DNA from: an uncultured Gemmatimonadales bacterium
GTDB taxonomy: Bacteria > Gemmatimonadota > Gemmatimonadetes > Longimicrobiales > Gaopeijiaceae
Assembly: GCA_937919655.1 (NCBI GenBank)
Contig: CALFPJ010000014.1
Coordinates: 1-53,874 of the forward strand
Direction of reading: 5' to 3'
Length of the DNA stretch: 53,874 nucleotides
The notes under the pieces were generated by a model. The model saw only the letters and a list, made by a program, of their open reading frames with translations, was not told the origin of the DNA and did no database searches. This document shows, in pieces, positions 1 through 9,225 of this stretch (positions within the stretch are counted from its first letter, which is position 1; each line of letters starts with the position of its first letter). The position numbers were made by a program, and so were the translations under genes.

Positions 1-2
1 CG

Positions 3-671
3 CCCACGGCATCGCGACGTCGGAGTGGCACCGCCGAGCAGGTCGTGCCGGCCATGGCACCGCGCCGTGCGAGTGCGGCCTCCAAGCAGGCTCCAACGTC
101 GTCGACGTCCCGACGCCCCAATGAGGAGCCCGGCCAGCGAACGCCTGCGGCTCGGCCGACCCAGTTGGACCCGCGCAGCGGTACCCCCCGGACGACCACC
201 CCTGACACACGCCGGACGACAACGCCGCCCGCGGCGGCGGGACGGGCCGCGGTCTCTCGTCCATCGCTCCTCAGGCGCCTGGGCACGGCCGTAAGGGTCG
301 GTGGAAACCAGAGCTCAGTGCCGAACCAGGCTGGTCGCGCCAACTCAGCGCGCCCAATAACCTCCAGGCCAACAACCGTGAGGCCTTCGACCGGAAACGG
401 GTCGTCCACGCGGGTGACCGTACCTTCGAGGTCGGCGGCCCCGCGCACGAGGGGGGTGAGTCCCCCACAGAGAGCCGCGCCGACGGGCCGCAGGCCCGAG
501 GTGACCAGAAGTCGCCCGACCACATCATCCGTGCCTGCGACTCGGTCTGCCAAACCGCCGACGCGTAGGGCTCCGCCGGCGGCGAGCCGGCCCACCGCAC
601 GGTCGTCTCCTCCGCCTCGCCCGACCGTGCGCCCGAGACCCACACCGCGGCGGCGGGGTGGTGGCGGTTGA
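3..671 (+). CDS. Partial Pro/Arg/Ser/Thr-rich protein, C-terminal part
   Basis: The frame is open from the window edge to a TGA at 669-671, so the gene probably starts upstream and only about 222 residues are seen. An internal ATG at 45 could also serve as a start. The sequence is low-complexity: repeated TTTP, RPT, SRPT and PPRP segments, very basic, with a tail of RRR followed by four glycines. No fold, membrane segment or catalytic motif is visible. Such tails occur on exported or envelope proteins, but no function can be named. The opposite strand is also open over much of this stretch because of GC bias, so coding is likely rather than certain. It lies 214 bases before lepA. Confidence 0.45.
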   Translation, partial: PTASRRRSGTAEQVVPAMAPRRASAASKQAPTSSTSRRPNEEPGQRTPAARPTQLDPRSGTPRTTTPDTRRTTTPPAAAGRAAVSRPSLLRRLGTAVRVGGNQSSVPNQAGRANSARPITSRPTTVRPSTGNGSSTRVTVPSRSAAPRTRGVSPPQRAAPTGRRPEVTRSRPTTSSVPATRSAKPPTRRAPPAASRPTARSSPPPRPTVRPRPTPRRRGGGG

Positions 672-885
672 CCCAGCAGACCACCGGGCACAGGAGGCGC
701 CGACCCCATTTGGGCCCCGGGACCTTTGTGCTTAGGTGGTCGACTGTGAACGAACTTCTGGGGCGGGACCCCGGTGTGAGCGCGACACGCCAATGGAATC
801 CTACAGCAGCGGGCCTTCGGGAGCGTTTCTGGCTCGATTAGCTTTGACCTCGCTCTGCCCAACCGCCTAGACCCGCCGACGCCCC
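672..885. other. Intergenic region before lepA
   Basis: There are 214 bases between the Pro-rich gene and lepA. An AGGAGG near 692 has no start codon at useful spacing. I see no convincing promoter, no T-tailed hairpin and no RNA gene. The lepA promoter presumably lies here but cannot be placed. Confidence 0.4.
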
Positions 886-2688
886 GTGGACACCGACCGC
901 ATTCGAAATTTCTGTATCGTGGCGCACATCGACCACGGTAAGTCGACGCTGGCTGATCGCCTTCTCGAGGGGACCGGGACGTTGGATCAGCGCCAGATGC
1001 GCGCTCAGGTGCTCGACGACAATGAGCTTGAGCGGGAGCGCGGCATCACAATCAAGCTGCACGCCGTGCGCATGGCCCATAAGGGTAAGGATGGACAGCA
1101 GTACGAGTTCAACTTGATCGATACCCCGGGGCATGTGGACTTCACCTACGAGGTGTCACGCTCCCTGGCGGCCTGCGAGGGCGCGCTCCTGATCGTCGAT
1201 GCTACACAGGGAATCCAGGCTCAGACCCTGTCGAACCTCTTCCTCGCCCTCGACGCCAATCTCGAGATCATCCCGGTGATCAATAAAATCGATCTACCGG
1301 GGGCCGAGCCTGAACGCCGTCGAGATGAGGTCGTCGACCTTCTGGGTGTGGAGCCCGACTCGATTCTCCTGGCCAGCGCCAAGGAAGGAATCGGCATCGA
1401 GGCCATTCTGGACGCGGTGGTCGATCGAGTGCCTCCCCCGAAGGGTGACCCGAAGGCGCCGCTGCGTGCGCTGATCTTCGACTCTTATTATGACAAGTAC
1501 CTGGGCGCTGTTCCCACGATCCGGGTTATGGACGGGACGCTGCGGGCGGGCATGAGCATCACCTTCGGGAATGTCGAGGCGAAATACGAGGTCACCGAAG
1601 TCGGGTGCCTGCGCCTCGGGCGAATTCCGCTCCCGGAGCTCGGGCCCGGAGAGGTCGGGTATATGGTTGCGGCGATCAAGGAGGTGTCGCACACACGTGT
1701 GGGCGACACGATCCTAGATGCGAACAATCGGGCGACTGGGCTTCTGGCCGGCTACCAAGAAGTGCGTCCCATGGTGTTCGCTGGGTTGTATCCCACGGAT
1801 ACTGATGACTATGAGGATCTGAGAGACGCGCTTGAGCGTCTGCGACTCAACGACGCCAGCCTGCAGTACGTGCCCGAGACGTCGATCGCGCTTGGTTTTG
1901 GATTCCGTTGCGGCTTTCTCGGTCTGCTGCACATGGAGATCATCCAGGAGCGACTCGATCGAGAGTTTGGCGTTGACCTGATCACGACTGTTCCCAACGT
2001 GAAGTACCACGTCAAGCTGACGGACGGCTCTGAGTGCGATGTTGAGAGCCCCACCGCGCTTCCAGACCCGGTCCGAATCACATCGGTTTTAGAGCCGATC
2101 GTTCGTGCCCATATCCTCTGTCCCGCGGAATACATCGGTAATGTTCAAAAGCTCTGTCATGAGCGACGGGGCATCTTCAGGGGCATGAGCTACCTAGATC
2201 CGAAACGCGTAGAGCTCGACTTTGAACTGCCGCTGTCAGAGATCGTCCTGGACTTCTATGACCGTCTGAAGAGTTGTACGCGAGGGTATGCGGCGCTGGA
2301 CTACGAGTTCATCGAAATGCGCCCCGGCAAGTTGGTCCGCCTCGATGTCCTCGTGAATGGTGATCCGGTGGACGCCTTCAGCGTCATTATCCATGCGGAC
2401 AAAGCGCATAGCCATGGCCGAGATCTCGTGAGGAAGCTCAAGGAGCTTATCCCGCAACAACAGTTCGCGGTCGCACTTCAGGCGGCAATCGGTAACGACG
2501 TGGTGGCGAGGACCAACGTGAAGGCGCTGAGAAAGAACGTCACGGCGAAGTGCTACGGAGGCGATATCTCTCGGAAACGGAAGCTGCTGGAGAAGCAGAA
2601 GGCCGGGAAGAAACGCATGAAACAGGTCGGGACCGTGGATATCCCCCAAGAAGCATTTCTGGCCGTGCTTAACTTGGGTGATGATTGA
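886..2688 (+). CDS. lepA: Elongation factor 4 (LepA), ribosome back-translocating GTPase
   Basis: LepA is a cytoplasmic translational GTPase that acts on stalled or mis-translocated ribosomes. The 600 residues match the usual family length. The GTPase motifs are all present: AHIDHGKST (about residues 13-21), RERGITIK in switch I, DTPGHVDF and NKIDLP. EF-G-like domains II, III and V follow, then the LepA-specific C-terminal domain with a Lys/Arg-rich stretch near residues 560-590. The start is GTG at 886, giving the typical MDTDRIRNF beginning; no clear Shine-Dalgarno sequence precedes it. The gene stands alone, with 185 bases before the next gene. No key residue is missing. Confidence 0.97.
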   Translation: MDTDRIRNFCIVAHIDHGKSTLADRLLEGTGTLDQRQMRAQVLDDNELERERGITIKLHAVRMAHKGKDGQQYEFNLIDTPGHVDFTYEVSRSLAACEGALLIVDATQGIQAQTLSNLFLALDANLEIIPVINKIDLPGAEPERRRDEVVDLLGVEPDSILLASAKEGIGIEAILDAVVDRVPPPKGDPKAPLRALIFDSYYDKYLGAVPTIRVMDGTLRAGMSITFGNVEAKYEVTEVGCLRLGRIPLPELGPGEVGYMVAAIKEVSHTRVGDTILDANNRATGLLAGYQEVRPMVFAGLYPTDTDDYEDLRDALERLRLNDASLQYVPETSIALGFGFRCGFLGLLHMEIIQERLDREFGVDLITTVPNVKYHVKLTDGSECDVESPTALPDPVRITSVLEPIVRAHILCPAEYIGNVQKLCHERRGIFRGMSYLDPKRVELDFELPLSEIVLDFYDRLKSCTRGYAALDYEFIEMRPGKLVRLDVLVNGDPVDAFSVIIHADKAHSHGRDLVRKLKELIPQQQFAVALQAAIGNDVVARTNVKALRKNVTAKCYGGDISRKRKLLEKQKAGKKRMKQVGTVDIPQEAFLAVLNLGDD

Positions 2689-2771
2689 TCTGGATTCGGC
2701 GCTCCGAGGCGCGTCTGCTCACATCTTGGGTATTCATGACCCGGTTCGCTGCGTTTCTTCGACACCCTTCT

Positions 2772-2789
2772 AGCGAGGGCGCCCTCGCT
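2772..2789. promoter_or_regulatory. Perfect 18-base palindrome before the sugar kinase operon
   Basis: AGCGAGGGC is followed directly by its reverse complement GCCCTCGCT, 84 bases before the ROK kinase start. No T-run follows on either strand, so a factor-independent terminator is unlikely. It could be an operator for a dimeric regulator or part of an RNA hairpin. The sequence shows only the symmetry. Confidence 0.35.
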
Positions 2790-2873
2790 CTGCGACGTTC
2801 TCCCCATGACCGTCCTGGAATCCATTGATTGCTCTCGGCCGCGACCAAGCGGTCCAGAAGGGAGCATAGAACG

Positions 2874-3854
2874 ATGACCCGGTGGGTTGTGGGTGTCGAC
2901 ATCGGTGGCACGAACCTCGTCGTCGGTCTTGTTCCAGTAGATGGAGGGCCCGCCGAGGGGGTTCGCTCGCGGGCTACCCAGTCGGAGCGAGGAGCCGATG
3001 CGGCCGTCGTTGACATCGTGCGTTTGTCCGAGGACGCGATTGCCGAGGTCTTGGAGCGGCACAGTGCGACCCGCGCGGACATCGCCGGCGTAGGGATCGG
3101 CTGCCCAGGCCCTCTGGACCTCGACGCCGGCGTGGTGATCGCCACGCCCAATCTTGGGTGGGCGAATTATCCAATCCGAAAGCGCATTGCTGACGGCCTG
3201 AACCTTCCCGCCAGCCTGGACAACGACGCGAATTGCGCGACGTACGGAGAGTGGTGGCAGGGAGCTGGCCGCGGCGTGCAGAACCTCGTCGGCGTCACCC
3301 TGGGCACCGGGATCGGGGGCGGGATGATCGTAGACGGCCGCCTCGTTCGTGGGGCATCGGGGAGCGCGGGGGAATTGGGTCATACGACCATCGATTTCAC
3401 GGGGCGCCGATGCGCGTGCGGCAATTACGGGTGCTTGGAGGCTTATGCGTCTGGCCCGAACATCGCCGCTCGGGCGCGTGAGGGTGTTGCCGCCGGTTAT
3501 GAATCGGTACTTGCCGAGTTGGTGGGCGGAGATTTGACCTTGATCACGGCGCTCACCGTCTATGAGGCGCTGGTACTCGGGGACAAGTACGCGCATGAAG
3601 TCATGAACGAGACGGCGAAGATCCTCGGTGCGGGCATCGCCAACGCGGTCAACTTGTTGAACCCGGAGGTCGTGGTGGTGGTGGGAGGGGTGACACGAGC
3701 GGGGGATCACCTCTTTGGGCCGCTCCGGTCCGAGGTGCGACGGCGGGCGTTTCCATCTGCTGTGGAGGCGTGCCGGATCGTGCCTGGTGCGTTGCCAGAG
3801 ACCGCTGGGGTCGTCGGGGCGGCTGGGATCTTCGTCGCGGAGCATCTCACATGA
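2874..3854 (+). CDS. ROK-family sugar kinase (glucokinase-like)
   Basis: ROK kinases phosphorylate hexoses in the cytoplasm using ATP. The 326-residue protein has the phosphate loop VDIGGTN (residues 8-14), the catalytic-site segment DNDAN (116-120, with Asp118 as candidate base), and the ROK zinc signature: His170 plus CACGNYGC, with Cys180, Cys182 and Cys187. There is no N-terminal helix-turn-helix, so it is an enzyme rather than a ROK repressor. ATG 2874 was chosen over an earlier in-frame GTG at 2829 because AGAAGGGAG sits just upstream and VVGVDIGGTN then begins at the usual distance. It overlaps the next gene by ATGA. Glucose is the likeliest substrate but is not proved by sequence. Confidence 0.9.
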   Translation: MTRWVVGVDIGGTNLVVGLVPVDGGPAEGVRSRATQSERGADAAVVDIVRLSEDAIAEVLERHSATRADIAGVGIGCPGPLDLDAGVVIATPNLGWANYPIRKRIADGLNLPASLDNDANCATYGEWWQGAGRGVQNLVGVTLGTGIGGGMIVDGRLVRGASGSAGELGHTTIDFTGRRCACGNYGCLEAYASGPNIAARAREGVAAGYESVLAELVGGDLTLITALTVYEALVLGDKYAHEVMNETAKILGAGIANAVNLLNPEVVVVVGGVTRAGDHLFGPLRSEVRRRAFPSAVEACRIVPGALPETAGVVGAAGIFVAEHLT

Positions 3855-4837
3855 TGGAAAAGACCCTCGGTGTCGTCGGCACATTGGTATGGGACCGGAT
3901 TATCGACAGAGATGAGCGTTCTGAGCCCTTCGAGGAGTGGGGCGGCGTCGGATACGCCCTCGGAGCACTCAGCGCCGCGATACCGGCGGGGTGGCGAATC
4001 CTCCCGATCATGAAGGTCGGGCGAGACCTTGCTGAGGAAGCGTACCGTTTTCTTCGTGAAATCCCCGGCGTGGATGACTCGGCGGTCGTGATCGTTCCGG
4101 ATGCACACAACCGGGTCGAGCTTAGATACGAGAGCGAGGCGAGACGCTTCGAGCGTCTCACCGGAGGCGTTCCGCCGTGGACGTGGCCAGAACTCGCACC
4201 GATAGTCGAGATGTGCGACGCGCTTTATGTGAACTTCATTTCTGGATTCGAGATGGAGTTGGAAACCGCTCAGGCCTTGCGGGTCGGTTATCGGCGCCCT
4301 ACGTACGCAGATCTCCACTCGCTTTTCTTGCACATGACGCAGCATGGCTTGCGCGTTCCTCGCACGCTGGACGCTTGGCAGGCCTGGTTGCGTTGCTTCG
4401 ACGCCGTCCAAATGAATGAGGATGAGTTCAAGCTTCTTGGAGCGGACGGAGATTCCTGGCAACTCGCTTCTGAGGCCATTGGGCCCGACTTGCGCCTCAT
4501 CATGGTGACCTTGGGCTGGCGGGGTGCGGCCTACTTGTCCTGCTCTGATTTTTCCGCGGACCCCTTCAGTTGGAGGCAGGACGGACGCCTCGCGGTGTCC
4601 GCCGGCGCGCACACCGGTAAAATTGGCCTCACTGACCTTCCGCGAACCGGCGACCCGACAGGTTGTGGGGACGTCTGGGGAGCCACTGCATTCGCCCGCC
4701 TCTTGGCGGGTGACGATCTGGAGGAAGCGATGGGCCACGGGAATCGCTTGGCCGGTCGTAACGTGGAGCATAAGGGCGCGCGAGGTCTTTCTCGTCATCT
4801 CGCTGGCAAGCTCTCACAAGTGGAGGAGCGTAGGTGA
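3851..4837 (+). CDS. PfkB/ribokinase-family carbohydrate kinase
   Basis: This is a 328-residue ribokinase-fold protein. It starts LGVVGTLVWDRII, typical of the family's first strand. MNEDEF (residues 188-193) matches the NEEE-type Mg/ATP site. GDPTGCGD (267-274) is the DTxGAGD anion-hole motif, with Asp274 as catalytic base. The usual second glycine pair, GG, is at 31-32. The substrate is unknown; the family covers ribose, fructose, adenosine and others. ATG 3851 overlaps the ROK gene stop (ATGA), and its own stop overlaps the next GTG, so all are probably translated from one mRNA. GCGD instead of GAGD is a mild departure from consensus. Confidence 0.85.
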   Translation: MMEKTLGVVGTLVWDRIIDRDERSEPFEEWGGVGYALGALSAAIPAGWRILPIMKVGRDLAEEAYRFLREIPGVDDSAVVIVPDAHNRVELRYESEARRFERLTGGVPPWTWPELAPIVEMCDALYVNFISGFEMELETAQALRVGYRRPTYADLHSLFLHMTQHGLRVPRTLDAWQAWLRCFDAVQMNEDEFKLLGADGDSWQLASEAIGPDLRLIMVTLGWRGAAYLSCSDFSADPFSWRQDGRLAVSAGAHTGKIGLTDLPRTGDPTGCGDVWGATAFARLLAGDDLEEAMGHGNRLAGRNVEHKGARGLSRHLAGKLSQVEERR

Positions 4838-5715
4838 ACGTTCTTTCTGTCCCGACCTCTCTTGATCACCTCACCGTCGATGAACTCCTCGACGCGACAC
4901 ATGTCGCGGCCGAAGGACGCCTTCTGTTTGACGCGCGCCACTTGAGGTGGGTCGATCCTAACGGCATGGTGGGCCTGTTGCTGGCAGGGTCCGTCGTCCA
5001 GAGTCGATCTGGAGTGATGCCGCGTCTAGAACTCCCAGAAAATGTGGATGTCTTAGGCTATCTGAGCCGGATGGGGTTCTTTCGAGAGGCGCAGGAGATC
5101 TTTGAGTACGACGATCGTGCGCCGCGCAGGGGAAGTGGGCCGTCCGATGTCTTGCTCGAAATCACTCCCATCCGGGCGAACGTGGACGTGCATGCGGTGG
5201 TCGATCGCGTGCAGGCCCAAGCAGGGACCGTGTTGGCGTCCAAACTCGGATATCCCGCATCGGCGGTAGTCCAGTTCTCAGTCATTCTCTCGGAGGTGTG
5301 CCAGAACATCATTGAGCATGCCGAGGCACCCGGGTTTGTGGCTGCGCAGGCCTATAATTGGTCCAAACGACTCGGGCGCTTCGTGGTGGTCATATCGGTC
5401 ATGGATAGCGGGCGTGGATTCCGCGGGTCGCTCAATGATGAGCATGCTGCTCGCTACGCGGACCGTTGGGCGGACACGACGGCGCTCGAAGCTGCTTTCC
5501 TCCACGGATTGACCCGCTTTCCTGATTCGGGCCGAGGACAGGGAATTCAGCAGATTCGCAGACAGGTTCAGCGCTGGAACGGAGCCATCACGATCCGGAG
5601 CGGTACTGCGCGGATCGGCCAGGTACCGGAGTGGGACGACACACCTCCACTCGTGGATGGTTTGGAGCCATTCCCGGGGTCGCAGATCAGCATCATCTTG
5701 CCGGCGAAGACATGA
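4834..5715 (+). CDS. STAS-HATPase fusion, partner-switch regulator (anti-sigma kinase-like)
   Basis: The 293-residue protein combines two regulatory domains. Residues about 5-95 look like an MlaB/SpoIIAA-type STAS domain, with LLFDARHLRWVDPNG as the core strand-helix. Residues about 120-290 are a GHKL ATPase of RsbW/SpoIIAB type: N-box SEVCQNIIEHA (153-163, with Glu154, Asn158 and His162), DSGRG (191-195) and DSGRGQGI (231-238). Family knowledge suggests it binds or phosphorylates a STAS antagonist or a sigma factor. The GTG start forms a GTGA overlap with the PfkB-like gene and its stop overlaps the following STAS gene by ATGA. No sigma factor is adjacent. The partner and output are inferred only. 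Confidence 0.8.
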   Translation: MNVLSVPTSLDHLTVDELLDATHVAAEGRLLFDARHLRWVDPNGMVGLLLAGSVVQSRSGVMPRLELPENVDVLGYLSRMGFFREAQEIFEYDDRAPRRGSGPSDVLLEITPIRANVDVHAVVDRVQAQAGTVLASKLGYPASAVVQFSVILSEVCQNIIEHAEAPGFVAAQAYNWSKRLGRFVVVISVMDSGRGFRGSLNDEHAARYADRWADTTALEAAFLHGLTRFPDSGRGQGIQQIRRQVQRWNGAITIRSGTARIGQVPEWDDTPPLVDGLEPFPGSQISIILPAKT

Positions 5716-6293
5716 CGGACGTACCGCTCGATCCAATCGCGATCGACGTGGGTTCACTCGTAAAGAAGACGGTTACGTCCCTGTATTCGCACCTGGTGAC
5801 GCGGCCTACGGGCCGCGCCGTGCGTATGGCGATAGAGACTCAGTTGCTGGGTGCGGGCTCGCGATCGTTGTCGCTCATCGACCTTTCGGAAGTCACGATT
5901 TTGGATTTCTCGTGCGCAGACGAGGTTGTCGCCAAACTCTTGCAACGGTACCTGGAGGTCGATGCGCAAGAAGCCTTTTTCGTCTTCTGTGGCGTCCATG
6001 AGCCTCACCGTGATCAGATTCAGGTCGTATTGGAACGACAGGGACTCGTGGCCGTGGCCGAGACGGATACCGCCGTTTTTGAACTGCTCGGTGCACCCGA
6101 CGACCTTGAGCAGCGGGCGTGGCTGCGACTCGAGGAACGAGGGCTCATTGGCAAGGACGATGTCGAATCGCTGTTCCCCGAAGATGAGCAACGCGCTGCG
6201 CTCAATCGTCTCGTGGATCGACGCGTGGCGTTCCGTAGTCCCATCTCCGGACGGTACCACGCCCTGAGTCGGCTCGTGCGACACCTCCTCTAA
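5712..6293 (+). CDS. STAS-like protein with winged-helix-like C-terminus
   Basis: The product has 193 residues. Residues about 10-128 resemble a STAS domain: SLIDLSEVTILDFSCAD (54-70) matches the family strand ending in the phospho-acceptor loop, so Ser67 is the candidate phosphorylation site. Residues about 130-193 are charged and helical, ending in RSPISGRYHALSRLV, which could be a small winged-helix or partner-binding module. ATG 5712 overlaps the stop of the HATPase gene (ATGA), pointing to a cognate antagonist pair. An earlier in-frame ATG at 5631 is rejected because it lies inside the upstream gene. The function is inferred from context. Confidence 0.7.
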   Translation: MTDVPLDPIAIDVGSLVKKTVTSLYSHLVTRPTGRAVRMAIETQLLGAGSRSLSLIDLSEVTILDFSCADEVVAKLLQRYLEVDAQEAFFVFCGVHEPHRDQIQVVLERQGLVAVAETDTAVFELLGAPDDLEQRAWLRLEERGLIGKDDVESLFPEDEQRAALNRLVDRRVAFRSPISGRYHALSRLVRHLL

Positions 6294-6310
6294 CTGTTCG
6301 GAAGGCGCAA

Positions 6311-7477
6311 ATGTCTGAATCGCCCAAGGGAAAGCACCGCCCCGCGACCGTCGGAATCCACGGACGAGGGCACGCCCGCCGTCCGGGAGATCCCGTCGTT
6401 CCACCCATTGTCCAAAGCGCCACCTTCCACTGGGCGAGCCCGGCAGATGGTGAGCTTCTCTACAGTCGGTGCGGGAACAATCCGAATCAGCTGGAAGTGA
6501 GCCAAAAGATCGCCGCGCTCGAAGGGACGGAGGCAGCTGTTGCGTTGGCGAGCGGCATGGGTGCTACCGCAATGACGTTCCTGGCGTTGGCGCAGGCTGG
6601 AGATCACATCGTGGCGTCGTCCTACATCTACGGCGCCACCCTCGCCCTCCTCCGGGATGAGTTTCCCCGACGTGGAATCGAGACAACGTTCGTCAATCCG
6701 GGAGAGGAAGGGGCCTTCAGACGCGCGCTACGGACGAACACAAAGCTCATTCATATCGAGCTCCCTACGAATCCGTCACTCCGTTTTTTTGATCCCCGGC
6801 CGGTCGCCGCGCTTGCGAAGGAGGTCGGGATCCCGCTGACGTGCGACGCGACATTCGCCTCTCCTGTGAACTTTCGCGGGATTGAAGTTGGCATTGACGT
6901 CGTGATTCATAGCGCGACCAAGTACCTAGGCGGGCACTCAGATCTGATCGCCGGGGCGGTAGCCGGGAAGGCTGACTTGATCGAGGAGGTCACGCGGCTG
7001 TCCAGGTTGTACGGACCATCGTTGGACCCCAACACCGCGTGGCTTCTGGACCGGGGCATTCGGTCGCTGGACGCGAGAATGGCTCGCCACAACACGAACG
7101 CGATGGAATTGGCCGAGTGGTTCACGACCCGGCCCGAGGTGCAGCAGACCATCTATCCGGGACTACCGAGTCACCCGGATCACCGCGTGGCCGCCGAACT
7201 CATGTCGGGCTTCGGCGGCATGATCAGCATTGTTCTTGCTGGCGGGGGTGAGGCTGCCGACCGCTTTATGGCTGGCCTCAAGATCGCATGCGCCGCGCCG
7301 AGCCTGGGGGGTGTCGAGACGCTGATATCGCAGCCTCGATTCACATCGCACCTGTCTCTGAGCAACGGCGAACGCGATGCGCTCGGAATCCCCGACGGCT
7401 TCGTCCGAATCAGTGTCGGAATCGAAGACGTCGAGGACCTAAGGGCTGACTTCGAAGGAGCTTTGGAGAGCCTCTAA
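6311..7477 (+). CDS. PLP-dependent trans-sulfuration enzyme (Cys/Met metabolism family)
   Basis: This is a 388-residue cystathionine gamma-synthase/lyase or methionine gamma-lyase type enzyme. SATKYLGGHSD places the Schiff-base lysine at Lys204. The cofactor phosphate loop is SGMGATAM (81-88), the PLP-ring Asp is in TCDATFASP (177-185), and the tetramer Tyr/Arg segment is YSRCGNN (51-57). The family normally has YSRxxNPT here. The start is ATG 6311, preceded by GGAAGG. It lies 17 bases after the STAS gene, so co-transcription is likely. A second family member lies at 24792-25955. Substrate choice cannot be settled from sequence; gamma-synthase or O-acyl-homoserine sulfhydrylase activity is also possible. 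Confidence 0.85.
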   Translation: MSESPKGKHRPATVGIHGRGHARRPGDPVVPPIVQSATFHWASPADGELLYSRCGNNPNQLEVSQKIAALEGTEAAVALASGMGATAMTFLALAQAGDHIVASSYIYGATLALLRDEFPRRGIETTFVNPGEEGAFRRALRTNTKLIHIELPTNPSLRFFDPRPVAALAKEVGIPLTCDATFASPVNFRGIEVGIDVVIHSATKYLGGHSDLIAGAVAGKADLIEEVTRLSRLYGPSLDPNTAWLLDRGIRSLDARMARHNTNAMELAEWFTTRPEVQQTIYPGLPSHPDHRVAAELMSGFGGMISIVLAGGGEAADRFMAGLKIACAAPSLGGVETLISQPRFTSHLSLSNGERDALGIPDGFVRISVGIEDVEDLRADFEGALESL

Positions 7478-7493
7478 GGGGCTGCCCCGTCTG

Positions 7494-9122
7494 CTACTTC
7501 TCGTCCATGAACGGATAGGTGTAGTCCGTGTCCGAGACGAAAGTCTCCTTGATAGACCGCGCACTGACCCATCTCAGCAGGTTCAGCATTGAACCGGCTT
7601 TGTCGTTCGTTCCTGAGCCACGCGCGCCGCCGAAGGGCTGCTGTCCAAGGACAGCACCGGTGGGCCGGTCGTTGATGTAGAAGTTGCCTGCCGCGTTGCG
7701 CAGCGCATCCATGGCTTCCCTAATGACATTTCGGTCACGTGCGAAAACCGCGCCGGTGAGCGCATACGGCGACGTCTGGTCCACGAGGGTGAGCGTTTCC
7801 GCCCAATCTGCGTCGTCATAGACAAAGATCGTCAGCACCGGACCAAAAATTTCGTCACACATCGAGATGTAGTCTGGCTTGTTCGCCCGTATGAGGGTGG
7901 GTCGAACGAACCAGCCCTCCGAGTCGTCACACTCCCCCCCGACGAGCACGTCTGCGTCGTCAGACGCCTGCGCCGCATCGATGTACGATTTGATGCTGTC
8001 GTAGGCTTTCTGATCGATTACGGCGGACACGAAGTTCGTGAAATCGCGTGGGTCGCCCATCGTGAGCGAGCCGACTTCCTCTACGAGAGGGCCCTCAAGC
8101 TCCGCCCACATACTTGCCGAAATATAGGCTCTCGATGCAGCGCTGCACTTCTGCCCCTGATACTCGAAGGCACCGCGGACGATCGCGGTCTTCACGGCGT
8201 GCCAGTCCGAATCAGGGTGGGCGATAATGAAGTTCTTACCACCGGTCTCACCCACGATGCGCGGGTACGACTTATACGTGCTCATGTTCGCGCCGATCTT
8301 CTTCCAGAAGCTATTGAATACGCCGGTCGACCCTGTAAAGTGGATTCCGGTGAAGTCCGACCGAGACAACAGTATGTCCGTGATCTGGGGAGCATCGCCA
8401 GACACGAAATTGATCACGCCTGGGGGCATTCCCGCCGCCTCGAACAACTTCATGACGTAGTAGTTCGAGAGCATCGCGGAGTGCGCTGGTTTCCACACAA
8501 CCGTGTTGCCCAGCATGGCGGGGGTCCCAGCCAGGTTCGCGCCGATCGCGGTGAAATTGAACGGCGAAATGGCGTAAACAAACCCTTCCAGCGCCCTGTA
8601 TTCCGATCGATTCCACACGCCCGGTGCCGGCAAAGGCTGAATGCCGTAGATCTGCTGCGTGAAGTGCGCACCGAAGCGGAAGAAGTCGATGATCTCACAT
8701 GCGGCGTCGATCTCGGCCTGGTAGGCGGTCTTGCTCTGCCCGAGCATGGTGGAGGCGTTCAGCACTTGGCGCCACGGGCCCGCGAGGAGATCCGCTGCCT
8801 TGAGAAAGATCGCGGCTCGGTCCTCCCACGGCATGGTGGACCAGTCGTGGTGAGCCGTGGCGGCGGCCTCGACCGCCCGCTGGATTTCTTCTGGGCCGGC
8901 CCGGTGAGCGCGAGCGATGACGTGGCTGTGCGCGTGGGGCATGACGACGTCAAACGTGTCGCCGGTTCGGATCTCCTCGCCTCCAATGATCAGAGGAATG
9001 TCAACGACCATTTGCGACTGGCGCTGAAGCTCGGATTTTAGGGCCGCCCGCTCACTGGTTCCAGGAGCGTAGCTGAGGACAGATTCGTTGATGGGCGTCG
9101 GAATCGAAGCAATGCCGTTCAT
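7494..9122 (-). CDS. pruA: L-glutamate gamma-semialdehyde (P5C) dehydrogenase
   Basis: This enzyme oxidises P5C/glutamate semialdehyde to glutamate with NAD, the last step of proline breakdown. It is the stand-alone form, 542 residues, as expected for the monofunctional family. The NAD-binding strand FTGSTGVF is at 262-269, the general base is Glu292 in GETGGKN, and the nucleophile is Cys326 in QGQKCSAASRAY. A C-terminal PFGGARGSGT motif is typical. The ATG at 9122 was preferred over an upstream start (9224) because family proteins begin near here; no strong Shine-Dalgarno sequence is seen. It converges with the PLP enzyme gene, 16 bases apart. No proline dehydrogenase gene is in the window. 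Confidence 0.95.
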   Translation of the reverse strand: MNGIASIPTPINESVLSYAPGTSERAALKSELQRQSQMVVDIPLIIGGEEIRTGDTFDVVMPHAHSHVIARAHRAGPEEIQRAVEAAATAHHDWSTMPWEDRAAIFLKAADLLAGPWRQVLNASTMLGQSKTAYQAEIDAACEIIDFFRFGAHFTQQIYGIQPLPAPGVWNRSEYRALEGFVYAISPFNFTAIGANLAGTPAMLGNTVVWKPAHSAMLSNYYVMKLFEAAGMPPGVINFVSGDAPQITDILLSRSDFTGIHFTGSTGVFNSFWKKIGANMSTYKSYPRIVGETGGKNFIIAHPDSDWHAVKTAIVRGAFEYQGQKCSAASRAYISASMWAELEGPLVEEVGSLTMGDPRDFTNFVSAVIDQKAYDSIKSYIDAAQASDDADVLVGGECDDSEGWFVRPTLIRANKPDYISMCDEIFGPVLTIFVYDDADWAETLTLVDQTSPYALTGAVFARDRNVIREAMDALRNAAGNFYINDRPTGAVLGQQPFGGARGSGTNDKAGSMLNLLRWVSARSIKETFVSDTDYTYPFMDEK

Positions 9123-9225
9123 AATGCAGAGGCGGGGTAGCAGGTGAACGGGAGGGCATGTTTTCAAAAAATGGCGGAGGAACAAGATCCTTCTCCCGCC
9201 ACCTAGAATCGACCTTACTGTCAAC

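Noticed and set aside
2553..3884. 443-codon frame on the minus strand opposite the ROK gene
   Set aside because: Antisense shadow of a well-supported kinase gene; composition is Arg/Ser/His/Pro-rich and unlike a protein family.
3707..4798. 363-codon minus-strand frame opposite the PfkB-like gene
   Set aside because: Shadow frame; the plus-strand protein has complete kinase motifs.
7478..7488. GGGG-CTG-CCCC between two convergent genes as a terminator
   Set aside because: Only four pairs and no T-run on either strand.
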